Source: Diplodia intermedia (lineage: Eukaryota > Ascomycota > Dothideomycetes > Botryosphaeriales > Botryosphaeriaceae). Taken from it: a DNA stretch of 64,000 nucleotides. Of the stretch, positions 20,504-31,230 are shown piece after piece. The notes under the pieces were generated by a model. That model saw only the letters and a list, made by a program, of their open reading frames with translations. It did not search any database and was not told the origin of the DNA. The stretch's first letter is position 1. Each line of letters opens with the position of its first letter. The translations under genes and the position numbers were made by a program. The DNA lies in the NCBI GenBank assembly GCA_021495925.1, contig JAKEKT010000039.1:124001-188000 (forward strand). Direction: 5' to 3'.

Positions 20504-21436
20504 CGTGGGATACGGTAGGGCGAAGATGGCTGGCGGGTTGCTGACGTTTTCTTTTTCTTATGTGTCTGGAGGGACACGGGAACTGCGTGGCGTGGTGTGC
20601 GATCGTGTTCCTGACAGCTAGCTGTTTCGGACGAGAGGGTTGGGTTTGCTTGCTATCCACTCTCTGGCTGGCAGGCTGGCTGGCTTGTAGGACGCAGACG
20701 GACGATGCGGGGTCCTCAAACACGCGAGACGCGGGGAAAAGGGTAGACCGCGTGATGGCAGTAGGTGGTCTCAGGTGTTTTTGGGACCGGTAAGTGACTC
20801 AGTCAGGTCTGGAAGCGCCGGCCGCCCCGTCGCAGGTTTTATCGTGGCGTGTCTGCGAGACAGAACAGCGGAAGAAGAGTGTGGAAAGGGAAGAACCCGC
20901 GAAAGAAGAGAATCGGGGAGAGAAAAAGAAGGCGTGACGGTGACAAAGGGAGACGGAGGTTTGCTTGGCCATCTGCATTGGCGGGCCGCTTGCGGGAAAG
21001 CAGGTGGCCGGATGGACGGTGGGAGGTCGTTTGCTGGTGATGAATGAGCGATTGGCGCAGGCTGCTAGCGGAAGGGAGGATAATGAGCATCTGTGCCGTT
21101 TTTTGCGAGCTGGCTTTCTTTGGTGGTTTGGCCCATGGCGAGCTGCTTTTGGTCGGTGTTTGGCTTGGCGGGATGGAGGCTTGGCCAACGGAGGGTGGGG
21201 AGAAGGAAAAAGAAAGCTGCAGGGAGCCGAGTAAACGATGGCAGAAAGAATTGGAGGAGTAGTGAAGACCCAAAGAAAACGAAATCTTGTATTACGGAGT
21301 ATAGCAAGGAGGGATATCTTTTGAAATCAACACACAGTTACCAGACCGTCATCTCATATCGCCAATGGTTCAAACGACGCCCCCGTCGTCTGATGAAATC
21401 CCACAAAACGCCATGAAACCATTACATCTTACACAT
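20504..21436. other. Intergenic region, about 930 bp
   Basis: This is the promoter side of the acidic hypothetical gene and the 3' flank of the aspartic-protease-like gene. Only small shadow frames are seen; no RNA gene is recognised. Confidence 0.5.
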
Positions 21437-23274
21437 TCAGCTCTCCCCAGCACCCTGCTGGCTCTCCCTCTCCCTCTCCCGCATCGCCGCTACCCTCGAC
21501 TCGTGCGGTGCTTCTAGCTCCGCATGCGGCGTCTGCGCCCTCGACCGTGACAAGGCGCCTTCATCAGGCGTGTCCAGTTCCGGCAACGTGACATCCTCGT
21601 TCGCCGGCATCTCAAAGACCGGGGTGGCGTGCGCTTCCATCTCCGCGAGTTTGCGGGCCTCCATGCCGTACAGCTCCGCCTTGGCCGTTTCCGACCCTTG
21701 CATCTCGTGCCTGGTGGGCTCGCCCTCCAACTCCGTCTTGTTCCCGACGCCCGTACCACCATGCACTTTTCCGTCTGCGCCGGCGTCCATCTCGTTTTGC
21801 GCTTTCTCCTCCTCCTCCGTGGGTCTTGCTTCCCCTTCGGCGGCGGTGGCGGCAGCGGCGTCGTAGGCGGCCTTTTCCTGCCTCTGCTTCTTGCGACGAT
21901 AGGCGAGCCAGAAGATCAGCGCCAGAATGGCGACAACGGCGGCGCATCCGACTGCAATACCGGCGATGGCGCCGGCGCTGAGCGAGGCTCCCTCGTCACC
22001 AGTGGAGTCCTCGATTGGGACAATGCTTTGCATGCTGGACGATTCGGGGAACAATGCCTGGTGGACGGAAAAGATGGAGTGATCATAATTTGTGATAACG
22101 TAGGCGTTCTGGAGGAATGCGCGGCCGAGGGTGTACTGCGTGTCGTTGACAGCGCGCTTCAATGGGAAGTAGCGGGTGGCGTTCGGATAGACGGGCCACG
22201 AGGCATTCAGAGCCATGCTTTCGTACGGCATGACGATGTCGACGGTTTCGCTTGTGGTCGTGTTGGCTCCAATGGTGATTGTTATGGCCGCCTTTTCATC
22301 CACGAGTTTCTCATGCTGGGTGTCATTGATGAGGTAAATGGAATATTCATCGTCCCACACGATCCCAAACGCATCTTCAAAGGCAGTACAATCGTCCTCG
22401 GGAAACCACATTGAAGCGACAAGAGAATCGATGAACCAATAGTTGGGGGTTGACAGAAGTGGCGTCGAGCTAACGTTGGTCGTCACTGATTGGACGGCAC
22501 AGAGCAGATCTCGGGAGATGTCTGAGCCGAAGGGAATGGTGATATCGTTGGGCTCGTAGCGCGCGGTATCTTTCCCGCCAAGGGTCAAGCTGCCGTAGAT
22601 TTTGGGGACTCTGTGGTAGGATCCCGCAGTGTAGGACCAGGAATGGCTCGGGATCATCGACTGGTTGACCAATGTCCCCAGGACGGTGGCATGCGGGTTG
22701 TTCAGGTCGGTGAAGTTGACAGGGCGCACACTCAAAGGAAAGGTGCCTTCGTAGATGGTCTTGTCGGCGATACCGCCCACGACCTGGTTGTCCAGCGAAG
22801 GCAAACCAAACGACGGCCAGCCCAGTCCTACGGTGTCGAAGCCATAGTGGCCGCGGGCATCCTCGCCCACGCCCAGCCCATTCTCAACCCAGAGCGTTGA
22901 CAAGCCGTATATGCCCTCCTCGACCCAGGTGGAGGATTCGTTGATGAAAAAGACGGAGCCGCGAGCATCCTGGCAGGTGGCCGTGGAGCGGTGGTCGTTC
23001 ATGCAGCCCTCGGGCAGGATTGGCCATAGTGCGGACTGGCCGGTGGCTGGCAAGAGATGCAGGCTCTGGGCGGGGGTGCCGACGGTGAAGGCGAAGGTCG
23101 ACCAAGGCCCGTCGTTGCCGTCCCTGAAGAGTCAGGCGGTGGTCTGGGGCAATACGAGGAGCCTGAAACATACCAGTACTGGGTCGGCTGCAGCGAGATG
23201 GGCTTCGCGGTGGTCTCGGCCTGTGTCATGCACAGCAGCGCCGTTCCGAGCAGGAGCCGGGCGAGGGGATTCAT
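21437..23274 (-). CDS. Membrane-anchored aspartic-protease-like protein (peptidase A1 fold, probably inactive)
   Basis: There are two exons, 23274-23174 and 23123-21437, with a 50-nt intron; the product has 595 residues. The N-terminal signal peptide is MNPLARLLLGTALLCMTQAE. The splice restores QYWDGNDGPWSTFAFTVGTP, the N-terminal strand of fungal pepsin-like proteins. The peptidase A1-like ectodomain runs to about residue 400 with many N-glycosylation sites (NESS, NFT, NVSS, NDT, NAS, NAT). Where active pepsins have the first D-T/S-G, this protein reads LLPATGQSALW, so the catalytic Asp is missing. The second lobe has FIDSLVASMWFPEDDC. One TM helix follows (AGAIAGIAVGCAAVVAILAL), with a basic stop-transfer (YRRKKQR) and a long acidic cytoplasmic tail. 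The plan suggests a type I surface protein, perhaps a receptor or binding protein rather than a protease. Confidence 0.88.
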
Positions 23275-24197
23275 GGTGTACGGGACCTGGAGGAGGCCGC
23301 GCACAGAGCGAGAGACAGAATTAGGGATCAGCAAACACGAGATGCGGCGGCGCAAACGAGCGATGGCGACATGGGTGTGATCCGAGGGGAGCAGAGCGGT
23401 CGCAGGCCCCGAGGGTGGCTCTGCGCGCCTACTTCACAAACATGTCGAGGCCTAGCGCTGGCGGCTGGTGCAACGGTGCTGGACGAGAGGCCCGCAGCGG
23501 GAGGATGGGTGCTGGCTTGGCCCCGGCAGGGCGCCTCGCAGCCGCGGCGTGATTGGTGGCCGGCGCGCACCCGAGAGGGGCGGCGGTAAGCTCTCTATTT
23601 TGGGCCCTCCCGCTTCGCACCGCGCACCTGCCTTCCGCCGCAACAAACTGCAGCTGCTGACAGTTGCCCGTGCGACGTGAGCCCGCGCCCCTTGCAAGGC
23701 TGCCGCTGGAATGAAGCCGGCTCGTGGGTCAGGAAACATGCCAGCCTTGCCAGGCTCCAGGCCGCCGGACTTCGATGGATTCTGCCGCTCTCAAACGGCC
23801 CCCATATTCCTCCGCAGCGCCTCGCTGATCTAAATCCCTGTCCGTGGCGTCGCGAGGAGCCACTCCCACCGAGAAGCGTTGCCGGAAGGATCCCATTCCA
23901 TGGTGCAATTTTTACTTGCACAACATCTGGCGTGTCTAGCCCGGCGGCCAGCTGACTGCCTCGTCTCCAGCGTCCAAACCATCACCACTAGGAGTTTATC
24001 CGCGTAGCGGCATGGGCCTTTGCGCTGTGCAGTCCAGATGGACATGACCCGTGTCGCCATGTGGCTGCTGACGCCCAGGCACACAGCCGTCGTTAGTCCA
24101 GCTTTTAGCTCGCTCTGCCCTCTTGCCTTTCCCTTCCTCTACTTCGTGTTGCTCGCGTCTCTCGTTTATCTTTTGCTTCACACGTCGATCGTTGACC
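23275..24197. other. Intergenic region between divergent genes
   Basis: About 920 bp between divergently transcribed surface-protein genes, so it contains both promoters. GC-rich in the first half; no coding signal. Confidence 0.5.
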
Positions 24198-27001
24198 ATG
24201 GGCCTGGTGATACGAGCATTGGCGGCTCTCACGGCCTGCACCCTTGTGGGGGCATATCCCCAGCAGAGTAAGCATGCCGACACTGACTCTCGCCCCGCGA
24301 CCACCCATTTACGCTTCCACAGCTGCTCCGCCGAACGGAACCTCGCCCGCTACTTCGCCTGGCATCACTCCAGCCCCCAGTTGCGAGGCAGACTGCACCT
24401 ACAGACCGCCCTACTTCTATGCTGTGACATGGACCACCAATTACATCACCGAGAACATCACATATGCCACCGTCGTCACCATCATCAACACGGTCCGGAA
24501 CACCACCAGATATGTCACGAGCACCATTGATCTGCCCGACAACTACACCTTGCCTGCAACCAACGACGCCGGCACTGTCGTTTGTCCCGTGCCCTACGAC
24601 GGTACCACAACTTTACTGTAAGCCGGATCTTCGTGACAATGAACCAGGCGCTCTGCTAACAACACCAAGGCCGTTCCCAAACGTCGTAGCCGATTACCAC
24701 GATACCTACAGCTGGAATGGCCGGTTGGCAACCACACAAGCAAATGCAACCGGCACCACCATCTGTTCCGACTCGGGAGGTGATGTTGTGGTAACTTTCA
24801 GCTCGCATCCTGACTTCAACGCCTTCTGGTCAAGCTATGCGACCCCAGGTCCTACACCTACGGCAACGGGTCCGATATATGGCGATCCGCGAGGTCTGAA
24901 TTGGGGATGCACGTGGGAGTCTGCTGATGAGGGTCCCGCTTTCATATCCGCTTCTTTCACTGACCAAGCAGCCCTCTTCTCATGCAGCCCTCACGACTGG
25001 GCTCCCGTAGCGACCATGGCAACAGCAGCTTTCCTCACTACTTCATCCGTGTCGTATGAGGGAGATGACGATGGCCCCACAACCAGCTCACCTAAGGGCG
25101 GAGAGCCTTCAACCACTGCTGCGAGTGCGCATACCGAGACCACCGCACCCGTGGAAGCACCGACTCCAACTGGGACGGACGATGCGACATCCTCGGCTCA
25201 TACCGAGCTCTCTACGGTTCTGGAGCCTCCAACAATCACTTCAGCACCTCCGGTCACTTCAATTCCTCACACCGAAGTTGGAACTGTTGTCAGTCCCCCA
25301 GACGTTACTTCAACTGCTCATACGGAGGAATCGGGAGAAGTGACTCCTCCGGATGAAACATCGGCACCGGGATTTGCACACACTGAGGAGCCAGGATCCG
25401 TCGAGCCCCCTTCCCTGTCCGTTACATCGACTTTCTCTTCAGCACACACTGAGTTGCCGCAGTCACTTGATGAGCCCCAGATAACTTCATCCTTGTCGGC
25501 GCATACCGAATCGCCACAATCCGTTAACCAGCCAGAACCAACTACTGTTCCACCAACGGAAGTTGGGACTGTCATAAATCCCCCTTCTGAGACGACTACC
25601 GCAGGTGGGGCAGTAGGTGGAGTCATCGGCTCTCTAATTGGAAGTTATCTCTCGAACGGAGGGGCTCCTCCAACAAATGTACCTGCTCAAAGCGCTGCGG
25701 GCAATCCGCCTGCAGGTACCCAGGCACCTCCAAGTACGAATGTACCAGTAGGATCTACATCTGTAGCCGTAGTTCCCACTGCCATCCCAACAGTCATTGG
25801 CGGAACAAGCACCAGCATTCCCGCCGTGGTTGTGGGTTCAATGACCCTCACAGCAGGACAGACGGTCGTAGTCGACAACACCCCCATTTCCGTGCCCACC
25901 GCCGCCGCCCCTCCCGCCCAAGACGGCCAGCAAAACAACCAACTCCCCCAGTCCCCCGCCGTCGTCGTCGGAGGCAGCAGCACAATCCTTCTCCCCACCG
26001 CCGCCCCGGCTGCCACGCAATCCCCCGCGCCCCCCGCCGCCCTCACCATCGGCGGCCAAACAATCCAACTCCAACCCTCCAACACCGCCTACATCATCTC
26101 CGGCCAAACCGCCTCCCCAGGTTCCCCCATCACCCTCGGCTCCGGGCCCTCCGCCACCATCGTCGCCCTCACCACCGACGCCGCCGGCTCCCCCATCGTC
26201 GTCGTCGGCACGTCCACCATCCCCTACACCCCCAGCATCATCACCGGCGCCTCCTCCCCCCCTGCCCTCTCCGCCTTGACCCTCGCTCCCGGCCAAACCA
26301 TCCAGCCGACGACCGTCGGCGGCGGCTCCGCTGTATACGTCGTCGCCGGCCAAACCCTCGCTCCGGGCGGCGCGCCGGTTATTGTTACTGATGCCAACGG
26401 CGCGAGCACTACTACTATCGCCCTCACGACAAACGCCGCCGGCCAGACCGTCGCTGTCGCCGTCGCTGCGGCGCAGACGCTGACGCAGACGCTGGGGCCG
26501 GCAACGGGGGCGGCGGGAGCAACGGGAGCAGTGTCGGCAGCGTCGATCACGCCGGGCCCCGCCCTCGTTATCTACGGCACTACCGTCCTGCCCGTCGACG
26601 GCACGGCGTACGTGGTCGATGGGGAGACGCTTACGCTGGGCGGGACGGTGACGGTTGGTGGTGGTGGGGGGAGTTTGGGCGGGGGTGGGAGTAAGACGAC
26701 GTTGGTGTTGACGACGAATGGGGCGGGGCAGACGGTTGTTGTGCAGACGGGTGGGGCGGGGACGACGAGTGGTGGGGCGAGTGGGACGGCGGCGGCGGCG
26801 AGTGGTAGTGGTGGTAGTAGTACTAGTCAGGGGCTGGGCGGGTTGATTAATTCGGGGTTGGGTGGGAGTGGTGGGAGTGGTGCGACGGCTGCGGCTTCTT
26901 CGTCGTCGACCGGGGCGGCGGCTCCCGGGAAGGTGGCGGGGAGGGGGGTAGAGGGGGGGTTGGTGGGTGCGGTGTTGGGGGTGCTGGTGGCGGTGTTGTG
27001 A
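24198..27001 (+). CDS. Secreted Ser/Thr/Pro-rich GPI-type cell-wall glycoprotein
   Basis: There are three exons: 24198-24267, 24323-24617 and 24670-27001, with introns of 55 and 52 nt; the product is about 898 residues. The signal peptide is MGLVIRALAALTACTLVGAY. The N-terminal domain (to about residue 290) holds cysteines (PSCEADCTY; TICSDSGG; LNWGCTW) and sequons (NIT, NTT, NYT, NAT). A tandem section coded at 25125-25520 repeats an AHTE motif about every 20-25 residues, spaced by Pro/Thr/Ser. The second half has degenerate repeats with GQT/GGT cores (TLAPGQT, VVAGQTLAPGG, LTTNAAGQTV, VVDGETLTLGG). The C-terminus is Gly/Ser-rich and ends in a hydrophobic stretch (GGLVGAVLGVLVAVL) without a charged tail, which fits a GPI-anchor signal. 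Likely an O-mannosylated wall protein or adhesin; ligand unknown. Confidence 0.85.
25125..25570. repeat. Coding tandem repeat, AHTE-type units
   Basis: Imperfect repeats inside the wall-glycoprotein gene. The codons for (S/T)AHTE or PHTE recur at about 25128, 25197, 25268, 25317, 25377, 25443 and 25500, with variable Thr/Pro/Ser spacers. Units have diverged, so the array is old rather than freshly expanded. Confidence 0.75.
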
Positions 27002-27849
27002 GGGTGGAGGTTTTAATGTTTTTTTGATCATGTGTTTGACGGTCTTTGATAGTGGTAAATGGTTTGATGAGATTTGTAATGTTTAACGGCTTTTTTTTTC
27101 TGTGGATGGAATGTGGAACTTTGAGTAGCGTTTGCTTAGTGTCCATGGAAATGCGATTGGAATGATGAGTCTGATTTTCTGTGCCGTGGTTTCGGGGTTG
27201 GTCGGTGGGATTACTTCCTGGCTGTTGGTCTGCTTCATGAGGAAGGCATGTGTGGTACATCTAGGGGTTGCGGTCCATCAGCAATGATATAAATTGATAA
27301 TGCATACATAGATGGGGCTGTAGTACAGACGAAATATTTTCAGAGCAATTTCGGAGGTAGGAAACCGTTGTAGCGCTGAGGAATGAATTTTTCGTGTTTC
27401 CCTTGCGGTTTCTTGTAGAAATGCTCTTGAAACTATTGCATACTGATCGGCAAATGATTGTAAGCCAACAACCTTCAGATTTTCCCGAGATGTCAACATA
27501 TCCATCCAAAATGCCCCCGACGTCTATCTGGGATCTTCTTTTAAACATCGCATCATCGCCGACCTTGAAAAGCCTTCTGCTGCCGCTGCTGCTCCCGTAG
27601 AGCCGTTTGCCAAGAGAAATACAGAAGTCCCGTACCCGCACCACCCAAGCCACCACACCTCTCCTACCCCTTTATTTCCAGTCCGCATACCTCAATCATC
27701 TTCCCTTATCCGTACAGACCATACACTGGGGCCAGAGAAGGCGTGGGAGGAGCACGTGTGCAGCAGTTTCCTTCTAGAGCTGTTCGTCCACCACATAATA
27801 CCTTCCGGCAAAACCAACTTCAACTTCCTCCAAAGAAGCCACCAATCAC
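27002..27849. other. Intergenic region before tRNA-Pro
   Basis: 3' flank of the wall-glycoprotein gene and 5' flank of the tRNA gene. Less GC-rich, with T runs at about 27090. No gene supported. Confidence 0.5.
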
Positions 27850-27994
27850 GGTCTTGTGGTCTAGTGGTATGATTCTCGCTTAGGGCACACTCTAAGTCAC
27901 TTGCGAGAGGCCCCGCGTTCGGTAAGCTCATCAGTTCGATCCTTCGATCATAAAACCAAATTCTAACAGTCGATCCAGATCCGCGGCAAGACCC
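27850..27994 (+). tRNA. tRNA-Pro(AGG) with anticodon-loop intron and a second insertion in the T-loop
   Basis: The acceptor stem GGTCTTG (27850-27856) pairs perfectly with CAAGACC (27987-27993), followed by discriminator C27994. An exact A-box, TGGTCTAGTGG, lies at 27857-27867. The anticodon stem CTCGC (27875-27879) pairs with GCGAG (27903-27907). The loop reads TTAGGG, giving anticodon AGG at 27882-27884, with a 16-nt intron at about 27886-27901 in the canonical position after base 37. The T-stem CCGCG (27913-27917) pairs perfectly with CGCGG (27982-27986). The T-loop TTCG|ATC is split by 57 nt at 27922-27978. Without both insertions the molecule is 72 nt with all stems paired, so the fold is well supported. 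T runs at about 28003-28017 can serve as the Pol III terminator. Whether the second insertion is removed, or the gene is dead, is unknown. Confidence 0.85.
27922..27978 (+). other. 57-nt insertion in the tRNA-Pro T-loop with GT..AG ends
   Basis: It starts GTAAGC and ends CCAG, and contains TCTAACAG (27962-27969), which resembles a fungal branch site. These are marks of a spliceosomal intron, which is unexpected in a Pol III transcript. It also contains GTTCGATCC (27934-27942), an exact match to the B-box consensus GWTCRANNC, and a nearby second TTCGATC at 27943-27949. The tRNA's own B-box is interrupted by the insertion. The exact edges can shift by one base because of a repeated G. Confidence 0.7.
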
Positions 27995-29498
27995 TGAATT
28001 ATCTTTTTCTTTTTTGCCTGCTTGTTTCTTAAGAAGGCGTGTGTTCTTTTTGTCTTTTTGCGCTGCGTCTGCTGGAGTAGCTGGGGACGGTTGAGGGCTG
28101 ATGCGGTGGGGAATTTTTTTCTCTGCGCGTGATTTGTCGGCCCGCAAAACATCCGGCCGTGTTCTCTGTCGACTGTACCTACGACGATCACCCTTTCTTC
28201 TAATCTTTACGAGTCTACAGAACTTCGATATGGCTGCTGAACACTTGCTCACCTTCGCTGACCGCCCCCTCTTGCCGGCTCTACGCGTGCATGCGTAGAG
28301 GTAGCAGCGTTCGACGAAACGCGAATTTCTGGTAAAGCCACCGCTATTCCATCACTGATCACAACAATCCTCAGCCTTCCTTGGCTTGCATGTCTGCTGA
28401 CCCGCCGGCCACTGAGCGAGATATACATGACTCTGCCCTGGAATTTAGCTGGCGTACTACCTACTGCCGGGTATTGTGGGCACGGCAAGCATGCACTTGA
28501 CCTACACGCCCCACGTTCGAGAGCATAGCCCGTGTTGACTTGGCAGCAGCCTTGAGAAGTCTTCCGATGATTTTCTCCATCAAATTATACAGCTCTCAAG
28601 CCCGTGAAGAAGGATGGCCACGAGTCAAAGCGCCGCCACAGCCCTACAAATCCAAATTGCCGAAGCAGCTCTGCACAGTCGCAATGCGGTCACGGTTGGC
28701 GATCTAGAGTCCTGATGGCATTCTGGCTTACCATGCTCGGTGGAATTCCGGTTTCCTTTCCGGCGAGAAGCGCACGAGCCAGTGCTCCCGCAACACAGCG
28801 AGATTTTCGAAGAATCCTAAGGGTTTTGGTCAAGTACACGGGAACTACTATTTTCAGTTAGGTCAAGTTTGACTACTTGCGGCTTCAAGCTGCTATTCAC
28901 ATCACTGCTGTTGTGTAAACTTACTTTGTCATTGATGACTGCTTATCCTACCCTTACTCTCGACTTACCTTGTCATTCACGAATACTTATCCTACTCTCA
29001 TTCTCATTCCTCTAACCCTTCTGTTACCCAGGCCCTCGTTCGCATAGCGTTTCCCCTAGTTCCTTTAGTAAATTCCAATGAAGATATCCTTCTACCCAGG
29101 AATCCATCTTTTCGCTTAACACACACCAGGCGTGCTCGGCATGGTATTACTCAGATTCCAAGTACCGATCGGAGGTAGATCGCCGACACGGACGAACTAT
29201 CATCCCGACACGCACGAGAGTCGCCGCTCTGATTGGCTACGGCGCAACTTTGAACTGGGCATGTTACAAACCTTCCGTTTCGGCAAAGAACGGCTGCACC
29301 GAACTGTCCGCTTCGTCAACACCGGGGATCGTGAAATCCGATCCGACGCCGACCATCTCGAAAGTCTCCTGTTCAATGGCGGATCAGCATTGCAAGATTC
29401 TCTGGGCATTGCACGCAACAAAGCCACCTTAAAGCATCGCATCGACTGAGAAACACCAGCAGAACCAGCCCTGGAATCGCATACCGCCAGTCTCAGCC
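27995..29498. other. Intergenic region between tRNA-Pro and the OYE gene
   Basis: About 1.5 kb with no recognisable gene apart from the short tandem repeat annotated separately. Open frames such as 29132-29449 (+) have no family features and overlap the OYE promoter. Confidence 0.5.
28920..29007. repeat. Two imperfect 44-nt tandem units
   Basis: Unit 1 starts CTTACTTTGTCATT at 28920 and unit 2 starts CTTACCTTGTCATT at 28964. Both continue with a TACTTATCCTAC-like block, so the period is 44 nt. No coding potential. Confidence 0.6.
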
Positions 29499-30149
29499 AT
29501 GGATCTCACAATCTCCAAACCTTTAACCCTGAACTGCGGTCTCGTGCTACCCAACCGCCTCGTCAAGGTATGTGCACACGCCACCACCACAAAACAACCA
29601 ACACCAACCCCGTCCAAGTCAGCCATGGCCGAGCAAATGGCCTCAAAAGCCAACGACCACCTCCCAGACGAAACCTCCTCCGCCGTCCACCGCACCTGGG
29701 CCGACGGCGGCTGGGGCATGATCCTAACCGGTACTTCCCCCCCTCCCCCTCCCCCCTCCGCCACCAACCAACCCTGACGCCGTCTCCTCCATCACCAAGG
29801 CGCCGTCCAAATCGACCCCTCCTTCCTCAGCACCCCGACCGACCCCGCCTACGACCCCTCCCTCGCCCCCAAACCCCTGCACACGCACTGGCACCGCTGG
29901 GCATCGTCGTCCCGCACCACGTCTCCTGCTTCCCCGCCGGCCGTAATAATGCAGCTCTCCCACCCGGGCCCGCAGTCGCCGGCGGGCCCGGGCAGCCGGC
30001 CGCGCTGCGCGCAGAACGTGGCGGCGTCGCCGCGAGCGCTCGACTTGGGCGGGGGGTGGCTGGCGCGGAGCGTCGTGTCGGCGGTGTTCGGCACGCCGCG
30101 GGCGCTGGGCGAGGAAGAGGTTGGGGACGCGGTGGGGGGGTTTGCGGCT

Positions 30150-30180
<31 letters not shown>

Positions 30181-31230
30181 GGTGGCGTCGAGGTGGTGGC
30201 TGCGCGTGGGGGTTTGTTGTGTGAGTGCTTCTCTCTCTCTCTCTCCGGAGTGTGAGGGAGAGGGGAGGGGGGGGATTTGTGCTGACTGATGGCGAAAAAG
30301 CGACGTTCCTGACGGCGAAGAGCAACCAGCGGACGGACGGATCGGTACGGCGGGTCGGCGCGGAAGCGGGCGCGGATCGTCGTCGAGGTGGTCGAGGCGA
30401 TACCTACGCGAGGCGACGACGCCGCGGGCGGGGTTCTGCGTCGGCGTGAAGCTCGACTCGGCGGATGATCACCAGACGGCCGGGGCGCTGCGGGACGCGA
30501 TCGAGCAGATCGAGGCGATTGCGGAGGCGGGTGTCGATTTCCTGGAGATCGGTGGCGGCTCGTGCGAGGATCCGAGGGTGAGTGGGATGTATATATCTGT
30601 CGTCCCCACTTTCCCTTTCTCTCACAGCTTCCTTTTTTCCGCTTTCCTCCTCCTCTTCTCCGGTCATCCTTGAAGGGGGATGCACGGCCAATGCTCCGGT
30701 CATCACATTGACCCCACCCGCCACAGATGATGGCCGACGCCAACGACGACGTCGAAGCCGATCAGTCCAAACCACCACCCACAGCCGCGCGCGAAGCCTT
30801 CTTCCTCGACTTCGCAAAATCCATCCGCAGCCACTTCCCCTCGCTGACGCTGATGGTTACGGGCGGCTTCCGCACGCGGCTGGGCATGGAAGCCGCCGTG
30901 TCGGGTGGCACCACCGCTACTACTGCTGGCGGCGCCGACGATGTTAGTTCGGCCTGCGACCTCGTCGGCATCGGGCGGCCGGCCGTGCTGCAGCCGTCCG
31001 CGCCGCGCGACGTCATCCTCAACCCGGAGGTCGATGCGCGGTTGCGCGAGGAGAAGGTCGAGGTGCCGCGGTTGGCCAGGATGGGTGGGATCAGGGGGGT
31101 GGGGGCGGGGGCGACGAGTGTAAGTGTTTTGTTTTTTCTTTGGTGGAGGGTGATGGAGGCGTGCTGGCTGACTGGCTGGATGTAGGCTTGGTATAGCGGA
31201 CAGATCCGGAAATTGGCAAAGGTGAGATGA
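29499..31230 (+). pseudogene. Old Yellow Enzyme family (NADH:flavin oxidoreductase) gene with three frame breaks
   Basis: Exons by similarity are 29499-29567, 29619-29730, 29800-30220, 30301-30577, 30727-31119 and 31186-31230. Family landmarks are TLNCGLVLPNRLVK|SAMAEQMA (FMN barrel start), MILTGAVQIDP, VIMQLSHPGPQSP (family HPGRQSP), FLTAKSNQRTD, GFCVGVKLDSADDHQ, GVDFLEIGGGSCEDP, TLMVTGGFRTR, SACDLVGIGRPAV and AWYSGQIRKLAK. Inside one conserved stretch the frame breaks three times. About 5 nt is missing near 30184, where GFDGVEV is expected. A third CGGA copy at 30330-30341 lies within RTDRYGG. Four extra bases lie at about 30400-30407, before REATTP. The net change is about +3 nt, so the frame is restored afterwards, but the 70 or so residues around the active-site face are scrambled. 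Either a young pseudogene or assembly error; splice sites are all intact. Confidence 0.8.

Noticed and set aside
27692..28252. 186-codon minus-strand frame across the tRNA-Pro gene
   Set aside because: Antisense of a tRNA and its flanks with no protein-like features.
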